Below are positions 36,351-49,428 of a stretch of DNA of 64,000 bases, piece by piece. This DNA comes from Gnetum montanum (taxonomy: Eukaryota; Streptophyta; Gnetopsida; Gnetales; Gnetaceae), in NCBI GenBank assembly GCA_015680685.1, contig MNCI01033540.1, forward strand, positions 182,072-246,071, read 5' to 3'. The number at the start of each line of letters is the position of its first letter. The stretch's first letter is position 1. The position numbers and the translations under genes are program-made. The notes under the pieces are model-generated. The model was not told the DNA's origin. It worked only from the letters and a program-made list of their open reading frames with translations, and did no database searches.

Positions 36351-38930
36351 TTCTTACCCAACACCTGGTAGTTTTGTAGTTTTTACTTCCTCTATGTACC
36401 CTGAGAGATGAATTCCTTGAAAAGAAGGTGGTTTGGCTTTTGGTTGAGTAGTAGGCTTTTGAGCCTCAATATTTGCTCATTGTGAATGCATTTCTATTTT
36501 ATCTTTAAATTGTCAAGCCACACAAATCACCAATAAAGGGATGGACTTAGGGGGGCCTAGTGTAGTAGGTACTCTAGTTATCTTATCCACTAGGTGCTTA
36601 TCATGTTTTCTTAAGCAAGGAGGTTGTGACGCAGTTCCAACCCCCAGAATTCGGGTAGGTGATGAGTTTGTATGCTTTGGTGCCCTTATAAAAAAAGGTT
36701 CTTTCATTGTTGGAAGAGGGGGTTGAGGGGCCTTAATTACAAAGGAGGCATCAGGCTCCTATGGATGCCTTATAATAACAAAAGAAGGTTGTGGCCTACA
36801 TGTCAATGAAACCATAGTAGCTTGAGAAGGTGGATGGACCACAAATGACTTATGTGTAGAATCTATACTATTCTCAACACTAATAACATTAATAGTGTAT
36901 CTTGTATTACTAATGTTCAATGGGTCTTTGTAGATGTTCATTGACTGGTTTTGTGGCCGAATGGAACTAGTTTCATCAAGAACTATCTTACCTTCATCAA
37001 TCATGCATTGAATGTCATCTTTTAATGCTAAGAAATAGTCAGTATCATGACCACATAACTGGTGGTAGTTATAGAATCATTCGAGCCTAAAATTTTTAGG
37101 CATAGTAGACTCGTTAGTCGTGGCTACAAATGGATTGCAGAGGATTTCACAATACCTCTTGTGATGCTTACAAACCTCGGCTGACATTTTCTTAAATAGA
37201 ATGCATACAACATTCAACAGTTGGTCTAGTAGCTCCAACAACTTAATTGGAAATGGAGTGTATTTAGAGCAATCCTTACACTCAAAATTTAGCCTCGGTG
37301 CAGCTTATGCCATGGCCATCGACATTATAGGTTAGCTAACCTCCATGTTATTAAAGCTTGATGCTTTGGTAGTAGTGGTTACGATTTTAGGTGCTTTGGC
37401 AAGCTATTTATTTTGGGTTAACAATTCTTACTTAACATTCATAAGTTGATCTAAGGTAACTTTTGGCTTTAAGTTATACTTGAAGTGAGTGACAAATTGG
37501 CTCAACAATTCTTCTAATGTTGAAATTGATGCATAAGGAAGTGCACGATACTAATACAAAGCCTTAATAGTCAATGACATGGTGAAAACACAAATAATTT
37601 CATGTGACCATGATTGTAATAACAAGGACTTAGATCTGAAAGTAACGATATGGGCATTTGGATCACCCTCTCTGTTGTATTTTGTGAATAGGGGAGTTAC
37701 ACCCCAGGAGGCAACATAAATGGACGAATGATTGGGCTAACTAGGCCATTGTGATAAAAGTCCATGATTGGCACTATTTCAGAACTAGTGGCTTTAAGTT
37801 GCTTAAGTTTATCAGTGAGGGTCTAAATAATCTAGAAAGCTTGGTCTAGACCCAGGGTTGTTACATCAGGTTGCCTAAGTTGAACTACTAGTGGCATCGC
37901 CAGGGCAGTCATCATGGGTGGTGCCATTGGTGGAATTGTGAGTCCCAGTGGGGGAGCTATTGGAGCAGCTCCCACTGGTGGGGCCACCTGAGTAGCCCAC
38001 AATCCTATGGATGGTTTTGCCAAAGAAACAATCATTTGTGGTGCTATAGGAATAGTCACCTACCCCGTTGCTGAAGTAGCCCATAGCCTTGTGGTTGGTT
38101 GTACTATGTGCAGAGCTTGACACATCTAAGGCTACACATACTAAGGTGTCTATGATAGTTGTACAGTAGGGAACGATGTTGGTGTCCACCACATAGTTAA
38201 GGTTGGAACTACTACTAATAGTGGAATCGACGTAGAGGAGATAATGGATGTAAGGCTCGTTTATGATTGTTTCATAAACATGGTATGTACATATGGTAAT
38301 GTAGACATCATAGGTTGAGAAGACTGTATAGACTATGAAGGAATATTAAAGGGAAAGGAAACCGAAGGTCCTACATGCTATTGAGTTGATAACATTTGAT
38401 GACTTCCTACGACCAAGGAAGGTTTGGACTGTAAAAGTGTTGCTGCTGTAACCAAAGAGGCATAGGACTATAATTTCTATGGATAGAACATAGGACTGGT
38501 CTATCAAGTTGCTGGGTAAAGCGGGCCACCACTTTTGAAATGGAACTCAAATTCCTCTTGCCCATTGTGAAGGGGTTCCTGATAGAGAGATGTCATGTCC
38601 CACTCTTTTGACACACTTAGTCGAATATGTTGATTCAATATCCATTGAAACATTTCGTTAAATAGTATGATAGCCTTAGGAGTAGAAAGGAACACCCTTT
38701 CATTCTAGTGAATAATTTTAAAGTTACGCTTTTCTTCATATTCTTGATGGTCTAGTGGGAGGCCCGCTTGGATCCTTGCACATAAAAGTTATATGTCTCT
38801 TCATCCTAGGCTGTGTGCTCTGGCGAGTGGTGTTGTAGTCAAAGAGACTACCATGGTATCTACACTGGGCTAAGTGGTTGCTCAAGATCCATTCCATGTT
38901 GCAAGGGATGGGCCATCCCCACACTCAAAG
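36351..38930 (-). pseudogene. Element A, gag
   Basis: Reading leftward: an N-terminal part (38924-38736, then 38695-38504 ending NGQEEFEFHFKSGG), a Pro/Ala/Gly/Thr-rich stretch (38190-37830) and the capsid domain around 37720-37420 (SLTIKALY, YRALPYASISTLEELLSQF, THFKYNLKPKVTLDQLM). The region after it skips about 90 residues that C has (FIQRW...IEEAV). It then runs into KYTPFPIKLLELLDQLL, FYNYHQLCGHDTDYFLALKD and NQSMNIYKDPLNISN. YxxHxxxGHxT-like spacing resembles a degenerate zinc knuckle. Structural particle protein; contains stops. Confidence 0.8.
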
Positions 38931-39363
38931 TGGTGACTAAGGTGCTAGGTAGGTTCATTTTTGTTGTGTAAAAAAGGATGAAATAGGTAAGCTATAGAGA
39001 AAGTAGACTAGAAATGACAAAGTTTGGAAATGTTGAAAAAGTAGTGGTTTATGCTGCTATGCTCGCTACACTAGAAAGAACTATCATACTAACAAAGTTG
39101 TTATGTTACACTTGCTACACTATACATGTTACACTACATGTGTTACACTACAAAGAACATAGAGTTTAATGCAAGACATTGTTTTGGGCTCTTTATCCTA
39201 TGGAGTCAACTAGGACCCGACTATACCAACCAAAACATAAACAACCCCTATGCTAGCCTATGATCTAGCTACTACCATAGCAGGTCCACAAGGGTGTTAC
39301 ATTTACATTAATAAGGAGGTACAAAAGGTATGTGAGACTACTTGTGATGCATAGAAGGGACAT
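38931..39363 (-). other. Element A, leader between priming site and gag
   Basis: No coding recognised. Contains a few TTACACTAC words near 39100-39160. Confidence 0.4.
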
Positions 39364-39391
39364 GGAGGTTCAAGCCCTCCTTCTAGCACCA
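39364..39391 (-). promoter_or_regulatory. tRNA-Asn primer binding site of element A
   Basis: On the + strand GGAGGTTCAAGCCCTCC is followed by TTCTAGCACCA. This equals the 3' end of plant tRNA-Asn (T-arm, acceptor TTCTAGCG, CCA) with two G-to-A changes at CpG sites. The - strand complement TGGTGCTAGAAGGAGGG starts five bases inside the LTR end, as a priming site should. Asn priming is known for Tat elements. Confidence 0.88.
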
Positions 39392-39396
39392 AAAAC

Positions 39397-41582
39397 TATA
39401 GCATCTAAAAACATTAGTGGCTGGAACACCGAGAGGTTGTCAAGCACATAGCCTAACCCTGAGTCAATGGGAGGGCAATGCTAGAGAAAATGGATATAAG
39501 ATGCCCTACGTGGTCTAGTTGATCAATCAAGGACTTACATGGTGTCAAATAACTATTTGTAGATAATGATTTTTAAGCATCACGTATAAGAGTTCGACAT
39601 AAGTAGGAGTGCAACATGTATAACAGCAAGAGAATATGACCATAGGTGCATATGACAATATAGAGAAAAATATATCCTAATAGTTTAAAATGTTGTAGAA
39701 AAAGAATGAAATGAGAGTGCAAGTGAAGAAATGCATTGCCTCAAGATTAGGGGACATGGCTTTTGATTGAATGATGTGTACAACTAGTGTGCAGAGTAGA
39801 CAGAAATAGCTAGGTAGTAGGGCAATATGGTCATGCTCTCTAGTGTTGCAGACATGGTGTTGACAGGCATGAAGGAGTTGATGCTTGCTGGTCTAAGAGT
39901 CGTTACACTATGCCTGGGCAGGTGTCACGTTTAGGCACAGGATTGGGACAAAGATTTAGAAGGCTCTAATGCTCAGATTTTTAGCTCATCAACTTTTTGC
40001 TTGCCAATCTCCTACCAAAGTTGAGTAAAAAATCCAACCCTTAGAATGTCATTTACTGGGGTATTTATAGAGCCAGGGTTGGGGGGAAAGCATGGCTTGG
40101 ATGCCACATGTCTTGGGTCCCACATAGCACAAATGTGGATGTGTCACACTGATATGCTACGCTCAAAGTATGGTGCTACGCTAATGTGCTATGCTGAATG
40201 GAACAAAAACAGGAATGAAAAATCTTCCAACTATGACCATATTGTTTGGACCACCTATAGTAGAATCTAAAAAAAATTATCATGTTTTTACAAAAATTTC
40301 CTAAAATAAATGCAAATTGGAGCCTATGCTCTAGGACTATGTCTTCCCTCCTCTTTCAAGTAAGGTCAAGCATAGGGAAAACTTTTAGGATTAATAGGGG
40401 ATGCAAAAAATAAAGAAAACTAATGATCTTGGCTATTGATGGGATCCCAAAGTAGAAATGACCATTGATAATAAGCTCTCACATCATTTGGAGGTGTTCT
40501 GAGGCTTTCTCCAAGTGTTAAACTATCTACGCTATCTAGCATAATGGAGTAGTCTAAATACAAGCTTGCTACGCTGCATAGTGTAGCATAGTGTAGCACC
40601 CCCTTTTTTAATGAAGTTTTTCAAAACTAAAAACACCACTCTGAGACCCAATAAGGCAAGTAACTTCAGTAATCAACAACTATATTTTTCATGTTGAAGG
40701 AGCCTGATACCTCCTGGTTTCATTCTTAGAACATTTTTAACCATAATATCTCTACTATGTTGTGCAGTGTAGCATCTAATTTTGAAAAACTTTTGACTTA
40801 ACCTACAATGCTTTGCCAGAGAACCTTGATCATGCTCTAAGGAAAAATTATGATAGGCATCCTTGGTGGTTGAAGCATGGCTAAGTGCATTTCTTATGTT
40901 AGAGCAACTTGATAGAAGAGTTTTTAATGTTGGCATCCTACTACGTTGTGTAGCATAGCACAACATAGCACCCAAATTAGGATGACTTTTGTGAAACTTG
41001 CCATGTTTTTCCATGTCATGCTAATCACACTCCAAGGATGAAGCAGGGCAAGCATCCTTGGAGGCCAAAGAATCACCAAATGCACCTTCTACATTTGGCT
41101 CAACACTTGGGGAAATGTTTAGCACCACATGGCCTACTACACTATCTACAATATGTAGCATAGTGTAGCATAATAGGTCAAAAATAGAAAATTTGTAGAA
41201 CTATTTCATCCATCCTGAATACTTTCAACAGTTCCTAGCTTGGCACTTGGATGGACCGGCAATCTGGACATGTGTTATGCTAGGTAAGCAAGAAAGCATA
41301 ACAAGCTTGATGACTCAGAAGATAGAAAATTTGCAGAGCTATATTGTCCACCCTCAATGCCCCATTTATGCAAACTAGTCTTGTAACTAGATGCTATACT
41401 AACTATGTTGAAGAACATAGCAGACAAGTCAAGAAAACACATTGTAGGTGTTAGGACTTTCAGGGTGCCATGCTATCTGTGTAGCCCAGTATGACACCAC
41501 ACTTGGAGAAACTTTGCTTAGGTCCTAATTCTTGAACAAATCTCATGCTGAGTCATGAGAAACCAAAATGGATGGTGTTTCA
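39397..41582 (-). repeat. Element A 5' LTR
   Basis: Partner of 2544-4748. It ends GGTGTTTCA at 41582 on the + strand. Its outer base pair at 39397 is TA where the partner has TG, a single transition. It is followed by the ATGAT duplication. Confidence 0.94.
40062..40069 (-). promoter_or_regulatory. TATA box, A 5' LTR
   Basis: TATAAATA followed by CCCC on the - strand. This is the LTR that would have driven A's genomic RNA. Confidence 0.62.
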
Positions 41583-41587
41583 ATGAT
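41583..41587. other. Target site duplication ATGAT, right of element A
   Basis: Exact copy of 2539-2543. E's RNase H reading resumes here. Confidence 0.92.
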
Positions 41588-41990
41588 TATGCAATCAGAT
41601 GATAGGAAATTTCCATATTACATCAATTACATAAGTTAAAGCAATGTGGATGCACAATTGAATTACATCACAATTGAGAAAGGTGTATGCTCTCAAAAAG
41701 TTTAGACACTATGTGCTTGGCTATAAGGTATTTGTGCATGTAGATCATAGTGCCATCCACTTCTTATGAACAAGGTAATGATGAGCCCCCATATCATATG
41801 GTGATTGGTGATCTTGTAGGAATTCAATCTCATAGTGATAGATCAGAAAGGGACTAAGAATGTGGTCATTAACCATCTCTCTTAGTTAAGATGGGATAAT
41901 AAGGAGGAGAGCTCATTTTTTTATCAATTTCTAGATGAACTCCTCTTTACAAGAGTAATAAATGATCAATTCCTGATTGAACCAAAATGG
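41588..41990 (+). pseudogene. Element E, remainder of RNase H
   Basis: Continues the RNase H broken at 2538. A stretch reading VYALKKFRHYVLGYKVFVHVDHSAIHFL (around 41685-41770), as in other gypsy RNase H domains, is followed by EFNLIVIDQKGTKNVVINHLS (about 41820-41885), the conserved link to integrase. Stops and frame changes are frequent. Confidence 0.8.
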
Positions 41991-43250
41991 TATGATAGCA
42001 TCCTCACTTACCATTTTACTTAGGAGATGCCACAATATCTAAACTTTAGAAAGAAATAATAGTTTCTTCATTAAGCTAAGTACTTCATGAAAATCATTGA
42101 GCACCTTTATAAGGTGTGCATCAATGACCTGGTTCATTGGTGTGTCCCTAATATGGACTAGTTTTGTGTTCTCTAGGATGCTCATAAAGGCCCCTATGGA
42201 GGCCACTATGCTGGGAGATGCATGATTATAAAAATCCTGATGGCAGGATACTATTGGCCTATAATCTTTAGGGATACCTACTAGGTTATCCAATCCTATG
42301 AGCACTATCCATGAGATGGTAGGATGACAACTTGAATGGAGGATCCTTAATAGTGGATTCAATTACTAGAGCCCTTTGACATATGGGTAGTAAACTTCAT
42401 GGGTCCCATCACACCCATGTCTAATGGAAAGACATACAACATCATAATAGTTGACTACTATACTAAATGTGTAGAAGAAATAGCTATTACCGATTGTACA
42501 TCACCCACTCCTACTAGAGTTGTATAAAAAAATGTTGTAAATAGGTTTGGGGTGCCATGTGCACTAAGTTTTGAGAATGGAACTCATTTTACAAGTGCCA
42601 CTTTTTGTAAACTCATTCAAAACTTGGAGGTTGAACATGAATTAATAACACCCTATCACACCCAATCCAACAATCAAGTAGAGGTAATTAAGAAGAAGAT
42701 TACAAAGATTCTAATAAGAATTATTAGCAAATATAGGAGAGAATAGAGCACAAAACTGAATGATGCCCTTTAGGCCTACCGCTTAACATGAAAACCTCCT
42801 ATTGGCTACTCTCCCTATGAGCTAGTGTATAGAAATCTTCCAATGCTCCCAATTCAATCTAAGCTCTGTACACTCTCAACAACTTATGATCTAAATGTTA
42901 ACCTAAGTCTAGCATAAAAAGAAAGATTGATCAACTTGAATGTGCTAGATGAAAATCGATTAGTGGCCCTATCTTTGAATGAAGTGCACAAATCATTCAA
43001 CAAGCAACGTCATGACCTTAGAATTTGAAAAGTAAAATTTCAACCTAGAGATAAGGTTCTCTACTAGAACCCCACACATGTACATTAGAAAAGTAAATTC
43101 CAAATGTTGTAGAAGGGACCTTACATAATTTCTAAAATATTTTCCTCTAGGGACATGTTAATCTACAAACCTAAGATCCCAAACAAAAATAAATTGGTTA
43201 ACATCTAATAGATAAAGCCTTTCCACAAGCCAAAGCAAGCTAGTATAATA
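41991..43250 (+). pseudogene. Element E, integrase
   Basis: The zinc-binding region is recognisable near 42180-42300 (AHKGPYGGHYAGR). In the core, VNFMGPI (about 42395) stands for the family's DFMGP, with Asp changed to Asn. FGVPCALSFENGTHF (42548-42590, open frame 42552-42746) has Glu for the second Asp. NNQVEVIKKKITK keeps the Glu. The C-terminal part (FQPRDKVLY, GPYIISKIF) reads to about 43210. Not functional. Confidence 0.85.
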
Positions 43251-45299
43251 AATACCTCAATGGATGAACAACCATGCTTAGTTTTTTATATCTTCTCCTT
43301 TCAACTTAGTCATGAGGAAGATGGCCATCCATGCTAACCATATATGTGGATCCTTAATTTTCTCTATTTTTTGTTTAACACATTTTTATTTTTGCAATTT
43401 TTTTCTTTTACATGTTTTTGATTTTAAATATTTTTCCTATTTTACACCATTTTTGTTTTACATCATCATTATTACAATTAGACTTTTCTTGAATATTTTA
43501 CACTTTCTTATATATTTTACTTTGTTTAAGTATCATTTTCAAATGTTTGCTAATAAAAGTGCTTTATTGCTACAAGACATAGTGGTACTATAGCTACTAC
43601 TAGTAGTGGTTTGTGCTTAAAGTTTTTTTTTCTAATGTCTGGTTTCTATTTTCAAATTTTTGTGCCAATAGCTAAGCCATAGTTTCTTTTTCATGGAACA
43701 AGCAATGAGTTCATGACATCCACTCATCCACAAACTTTATAGTTTTACTTGTTATAGAAATTTGAGGTTCCTTTTCATTAAATAAAGTTTTGTTAAATTT
43801 GTGACCTTGGTAGTTTTTGAAATTGGAAAGGATTTAAAGGTTTACATAGGTATGACTTCAAGGGGACTCAATACCATTTAAACTCTTCTACTTGCTTGGA
43901 TGCTTGACTATTTTCATAAACTGCTTATCGTTTCATATGACCAATAATAGGAAGTCAAATAAGGTCTTTGTAAGGTGTGGTTCACATCCCTTAGACAAAT
44001 TAATGAGCTACAAGCACTAGTTGTGGGATTAGAAAGACATGTTACCCATGCCTAAAGGTCCCCTCTAACTAAGGTCCTCTCTCACTTCTTGCTTCTCTTT
44101 TTTTCTCTTTATAGAATGATGGTTGTTTTCTGGAAGCCCTCTTGTGTCTCAAGGGGATGATTAGATCTTGGAGTGATGATGAAAAGTCATTGAAAGAGGT
44201 TGGTTTTGGTATGGACTAAGGATGGATCTTCTTAGGTCACTTTTAAACACAAAAATCCATAAGAGACTTCTTATGACCTCAATTTAGAATTCCATTCCAC
44301 CTTCTCCATTATCCATCTATGCTATCTATAACTCACCTCACTACTAGAGTCCATGTTTCTCATTCAATTTCTTGGTCTAACGTACTTAAATTCTTATGTA
44401 GAATCTTATAGGTTTTGGTCCTTAACTTCTACCAACCATTAATCACCTATGGGGTTCATGAACTCCTTAGGTTGAGGTTATGCAAGGGATAAAAAGGCAT
44501 GTGCTTGCTATGGGGAGGATCCACTTGCATTTCACTTGGTTAGGTTCATTAAGCACCTTATCCTTAGGCATTCTTGTAGTTAAAATATTTCGTACATCCA
44601 TCTTCTACATAAAGCCATGTGCTCCTTTACATATTCTATTCAATAAACACATTCTCTATTGAATTTTTTAATTTTTAAGTTTTCAAAGATCCTATTCAAT
44701 TATTTCTTCATATTCTTGCTTTGTTGGAACTCCATAGATCCCAAATTCATTAAAAAATTCCTTGTATTTCTTAAGATATTCTAATTTTAAAATTTTTCCT
44801 TCGATCTCTATATACAAGGCCCTGTTGATGGAGTAGACCTGTATATGAGGCATTGTATATGGGGCCTTGTCAACATAGCAAAAAAATTCTATATATATAC
44901 ATGACCCCACTTGAAAATTTTTACATTTTCTCATAAATGCCAAGGGTGTTTTTCAAATTTTTAGGTTCCATAACTTGCTAACTATTTATCCAAGTCACTC
45001 CTTTCTTCGACCCTATAGCTACTAGAGGTAAGCTCTTTGTCGTGGGGGGCCACAAATGTGCCATTTTTTTTTATGAAACATTATTTGTCATTTTTCTAAC
45101 TCCCACAAGGGTTTAACTAAGAAATCAACTATTAAACACCAAATTACAAGAGTGAAACCTTTCGAGCAAGCTCTAGTGACATTTACAATAAAAATTAATA
45201 AAATAATCAATCTACCATGGTCCAACCTCAGCCAAGTGTAACTAACTAAGAAGAGAAGGTATTCAAAAATTTGAAGTTACACATTGTATCTACTAATCC
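43251..45299 (+). other. Element E, non-coding stretch after integrase
   Basis: AT-rich, with long T runs (43360-43560). I see no supported gene. The 83-codon - strand frame at 44943-44692 has ordinary composition but no recognised domain. Athila elements usually have a spacer of this kind before the env-position frame, and a donor-like GAGGTAAGC at about 45026 could belong to it. Confidence 0.4.
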
Positions 45300-47912
45300 A
45301 TGGATGTGTTGTGACCATAGATGGCACCAAAAGAAAATCACACATAGGAAACAGGGTCATCTCAATTAAGGGAGAAATAGACTAAAATGCAAAGGGTTTA
45401 GGAACAAGCCCAAGAAGAACCACTTGCAATCCATTCCACAAGTCCTGTTAGGGAAGAGGCTAAGGTAGAATCTATTTGATAGATTCTAGAGTCGGCAGTA
45501 GCAATATAACACTCCCACTAGGATGATGCATTAGCTCAATAAGAAAATCTGGATGTGACCTTGATAGAAGCTTTTATAAATTACATCAAATCAAAGGAGG
45601 TCCAAAAATAGTGCTCTAGGAGTTAAAATTTGGTCCTTTCTTAGAGCAAGCAACAAGAGAAGTGTAGGTTCAACTAAAGGCCTCTTCCTTGTGGCCAATC
45701 CTCACTTCCACTAGGAAGTGGTACATCAGAAAGACATTCCTATTCGAGAATAAGAGGCAAGCCAATTCAGTGGTCAAAATCAAGAACATCTCAGTGTCTT
45801 ACTTAATGTAGGATATTGCTAAAGTGCTTTGGTTGCTAGAAATAAGGGCAAGTCTTGTTGAGATTCTAATTCAAGTGGACCATAGCATCAATAAAGAATG
45901 GATGTGACGATGCTATGGTATTGATCATAAGGAGTTTGGTGCACTCACACCGATAGAAAGGATCCACTACAAGATTGTAGCCTTCCATCTTAATCCCATG
46001 ATAAGGCCAAGAAAGATCACTACATTTTCTACCTGAGCATGCACTTCTTTGAGTGTGAGAGTCTATGTTAACCTTGCATAGCTAATCTATGTAGAGATGT
46101 AGAAATAGTTTTAAAAAATGAACATGAAAGTAAGGCACTTCCCTTTCCATGCCTCATCAAAAAACTCTATCAGAGGAAAGGAATAGTCCATTATATGAAC
46201 AATGTTATCAAGCATGCTTTGGCTACTAATTGGGTAGAGATGATGAAAGATAAGATGCTTGAAACTACCATTCAAGAAGAGGATCAACAACCACCACCTC
46301 CACCTCCACTCAAACAATTGTACCAAACATCACTACAATAGCCTAATGATTCTACAAATACTGAGAATGGCTTTAGAGTGAACAAGACCAATGAGCATGC
46401 ACTAGCGGTAGGGATCCATTTGTGTATAGACTAGAAATGAGTCACCTAAATGAGGTGGCCTGAACAATCAGCTTGATGGATGGAGGTGAATCTATTTTCT
46501 CAACCCAAAGAACGTAGTTTCCGATAAGGNAAGGTGAATCTATTTTCTCAACCCAAAGAACGTAGTTTCCGATAAGGTCAAATCCTAGCACCAAAGAGGT
46601 TATGATATCTCTCGTAGAATAGTAGTCACTCCTAGAAATACTTGGGAATGCCACAACCTTCTTAATGCGTTTGGAGGAAGGTGAGGGGGCAATAGTATTG
46701 ATGATGCAACACCAAGGATAGGAGACTATAGCAGAGGTGGTTGCTGCCTAGATAGCCAAAACCCTTAATGCATTGATGACATCTATACTAGACATCATTG
46801 CACTTAAGGATGTGTAGACATCTGTAAGAACCACAAGTGGTAGGATAAATATAGCATACCATGAAGAACTACTAGACCAACTAGTGGGAATTGGGTAACT
46901 ACTTTCAGATGTCTTTGACCTTCCATACAATATTACTGCAACCCAGTCAAAGGTTCTAAAGGAAAGAGGCAAGAACATTATCTTAGAGGAAAAACTTAGA
47001 ATAGTGAAGAAGCTAAATGAATGCTTGGTTGATAAAGTTGCCAAATTAATAGCCCAAATTGTTGACCTTGTATTTATCGACTTGACATTAACAAAAGATG
47101 AAGCCCTTGAATAGCTTCACATTAGGCTAAAAGGGGTTAAGGATGCGATGGAGATGATGGTGTTCCACTGATTCTTGGTAGAGGCTACATAGCACAAAAT
47201 TTAGAAGGCCTTGGATTAGACCCACTAGGAGAATGTACAATTGATCACAAAGAATCATCACCTATGGAATGTTGATTAGCACAAATAACTGTTAACTGAC
47301 TTCATCCATTAACAGCAAGATCAGCTGGCTAGAGAAAACATAGAATGAAGGAGATTAGTAGTAGAAAATAGAAACCTCTACATGAAGCAGGTCCATGCAC
47401 TTTGCTAGAAAACTATGATCAAGGTAGCTACCTAAAATTTGGAGGCTCTCAAATTTGAGAAAGTCAAAGATCATTACAAAGAGTAGGTTGGTCTACAAAA
47501 AGAATTAAATGAAAAACACATCTAATTGGTAAAGGAAAAAGTGAATGAAGCCCTCCAACAACTCCAACAAGGAAGAGAAGTTTGATAGCCTATCATTGAT
47601 GGGATAAATGGCTACAACAAGGTAGAAATTTGCATGAAGGAGTTTCAGATTAAGAAGATGATGGAATACATGGAGCTCACCAATCTCTAATACTTAAATT
47701 TGGCCAAGTTGATTGCTGGATAGCTAGAGTCAAAACTAGAAAAGTAAGTGACCAACTTGTACTTGTTGTATGAGGTTGAGTTCAAGTATCATAAAGACAT
47801 CAAGCAAAAGCTTGCAGTGGAAAATGTTGAACTTGAAGTTCTCAAGGGAAAATACAATGATCAAATATCTACTACTGAGAACCTAGCTAGAAGGATGAAT
47901 GATTTCCATAAG
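45300..47912 (+). pseudogene. Element E, env-position reading frame with coiled coil
   Basis: Begins near MAPKENHT (about 45326) and can be followed through many stops in one orientation. A first part contains KALPFPCLIKKLYQRKG near 46130-46190, then QEEDQQPPPPPPLKQL. A second part is rich in Glu, Lys and Leu with heptad-like spacing (46980-47912, for example KQKLAVENVELEVLKGKYND, open at 47748-47942). Its place after integrase matches the env-like frame of Athila elements, but I cannot show signal peptide or membrane segments. It could equally be an unknown extra protein. Element C interrupts it at 47917, and the tail should resume at 56283. Confidence 0.45.
46484..46577. other. 46-bp exact duplication around an N (probable assembly seam)
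   Basis: 46484-46529 and 46532-46577 are identical (AGGTGAATC...GATAAGG). They are separated by N at 46530 and one A. All other repeats in this region are diverged, so an exact copy across an N points to two contig ends that overlap but were not merged. Confidence 0.85.
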
Positions 47913-47917
47913 CTATA
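47913..47917. other. Target site duplication CTATA, left of element C
   Basis: CTATA precedes TGAAACACC at 47918 and recurs at 56278-56282 after the right LTR. Confidence 0.92.
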
Positions 47918-49422
47918 TGAAACACCACTAATTTCGGCCTAGCACTTTGAAATGAAAATGACTCAAGCCCTTTCAAAGTTTCCAGAGGCAAATTTTGGCT
48001 AAGGCATGGAGCTCACACCCAGCTTGCCCAACGTAGCTTGCTCACCCTCAGTGTGAGCAACTCCAAACAGTGCCAAGACTTAGTTAAAAATGATTTGATT
48101 TCTAAGTTGTGAGTCATCCTCGAAGCACATCCTTGATAGCTTTAGGTCCCAGCCTTCAAAATTTCAGCTCAAAATTGCAAGTTTTTAGAAGTTTTTGAGG
48201 TCACGTTGCAAGTCATGATGTGGTCATGTTGTAGCATGAGTCCATCATGACCTACCATAAATAGCTCAAAATAAGTTATATTCAACATTAGTTTCTGACT
48301 CTCAAGATCAACCACAGCCAAATAGTTGTTACACTCAGGAATCAGGCTTCAAAGTTCAAAAATTGGTGAAAAATTACAAGTCTTTGCCCACTCACGTTGA
48401 GGCTACGCTAAAGTCATGCTGCAGCGTGAGTGTAACGTACACACACTGAAGACATGCTAAGACATGCTGCAAAAAAATCAACTCATGCTGGAAGTCTTGC
48501 TCAGGTAGAGACACCTAAAAAAGCCTCAAACAGCCATGGAATCACTCGAATCAACACCCTACAGTAGTCAAGTTGTAGATCCAGAAGTTTCAACGACAAT
48601 TTCTCTTGTTGTACATTATCATTTCATTGTAAATCTTTATTTGTGGGCTTATTAGGCCCTCATGATCCAAATTGTATGTTCTTCCATGGGCTTGAGTAAG
48701 CCACATGTTGTAAGATACGATAAACCTGGTCAAGAACGTAGCTTGCCCACACATGACCAACTCACACACAGCTATCCATCGGACACATGCCACTTGATCC
48801 GCTTTCCTCTCATCTCCCAGTCGTTGATTGCATTCATGAATTTTGCACCCGAGCCTAGCCCAATACTATAAATACCCTATCAATTCACATAAATGGGGTT
48901 GGAAATTTTGAAGTTGGATAGCTTCAGAAACTCAGACCAGCAATCCTTGGGTGCTCAGCACACTTTGACTCCTAGCATCCAAGCACTTCTAAAACACATC
49001 ACATCACATCACCCCATGGCTTGGCGCTTGACCTACCATCCACATGTGCAGCTATGCTTTGACCGGTGCACATATTTTCTAAGTAATATAATATAGTTCA
49101 TTTTGCTAGCCATTATTCTATTTACTCTATTCTACATTCAGTTTACGTTTCGTTTACAATACCAGTTCTACATGCATTTCTGTTTACATTTCGTACTGGC
49201 TATTTATGTTTTAAAACTTCAATTACGATAACCCCAGTGCAAGCCATAGTTCATGCTTGGGAAAGTCCTTGGTTGATTTGTGTGAAAACCATCCAAGGTA
49301 CTCTACCTTCGTTTACTTTTCCAACTTGCCCTCAAGCAAAGGTAGGGTCATCTATGTCTACTCGACGATCTTTCAGTGTTTGTTTTCCTTCCACCCTTAC
49401 ACTAATGATTTAGGTTAGTACA
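47918..49422 (+). repeat. Element C 5' LTR
   Basis: Starts TGAAACACCACTAATTTCGG and ends TTTAGGTTAGTACA; the partner is 54787-56277. It contains CACGCTGCAGCGTGAG-like inverted repeats at 48200-48450. This LTR family is distinct from those of A, B and D apart from the terminal TGAAACAC. Confidence 0.95.
48867..48874 (+). promoter_or_regulatory. TATA box, C 5' LTR
   Basis: TATAAATA followed by CCC. Confidence 0.62.
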
Positions 49423-49428
49423 ATAAAT

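Larger units (their letters stand above)
2544..41582 (-). mobile_element. Element A: Tat-like Ty3/gypsy retrotransposon, - strand, with nested insertions
   Basis: Both ends are defined: LTRs 2544-4748 and 39397-41582 with ATGAT duplications. On the - strand the order is 5' LTR, tRNA-Asn priming site, gag (38930-36500), protease (36350-35490), repeat array (35345-34570), antisense gene (+ strand, 29690-34435), second array (10990-10830), RT, RNase H, archaeal-type RNase H, integrase (8910-5684), third array (5660-5085), polypurine tract, 3' LTR. Element B (11330-29662) and a solo LTR (9086-10670) interrupt it. Without them A is about 19 kb. All frames contain stops. In a stretch I compared by eye the two LTRs differ at roughly one base in eight, so the insertion is old. 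Confidence 0.92.

Noticed and set aside
39364-39391. Partial tRNA gene
   Set aside because: Only the T-arm, acceptor end and CCA are present, directly inside an LTR. Nuclear tRNA genes do not encode CCA. It is a primer binding site.
44692-44943. 83-codon - strand gene between E's integrase and env-position frame
   Set aside because: Clean composition, but no start context, partner or similarity to anything else in the window; kept as unsupported.
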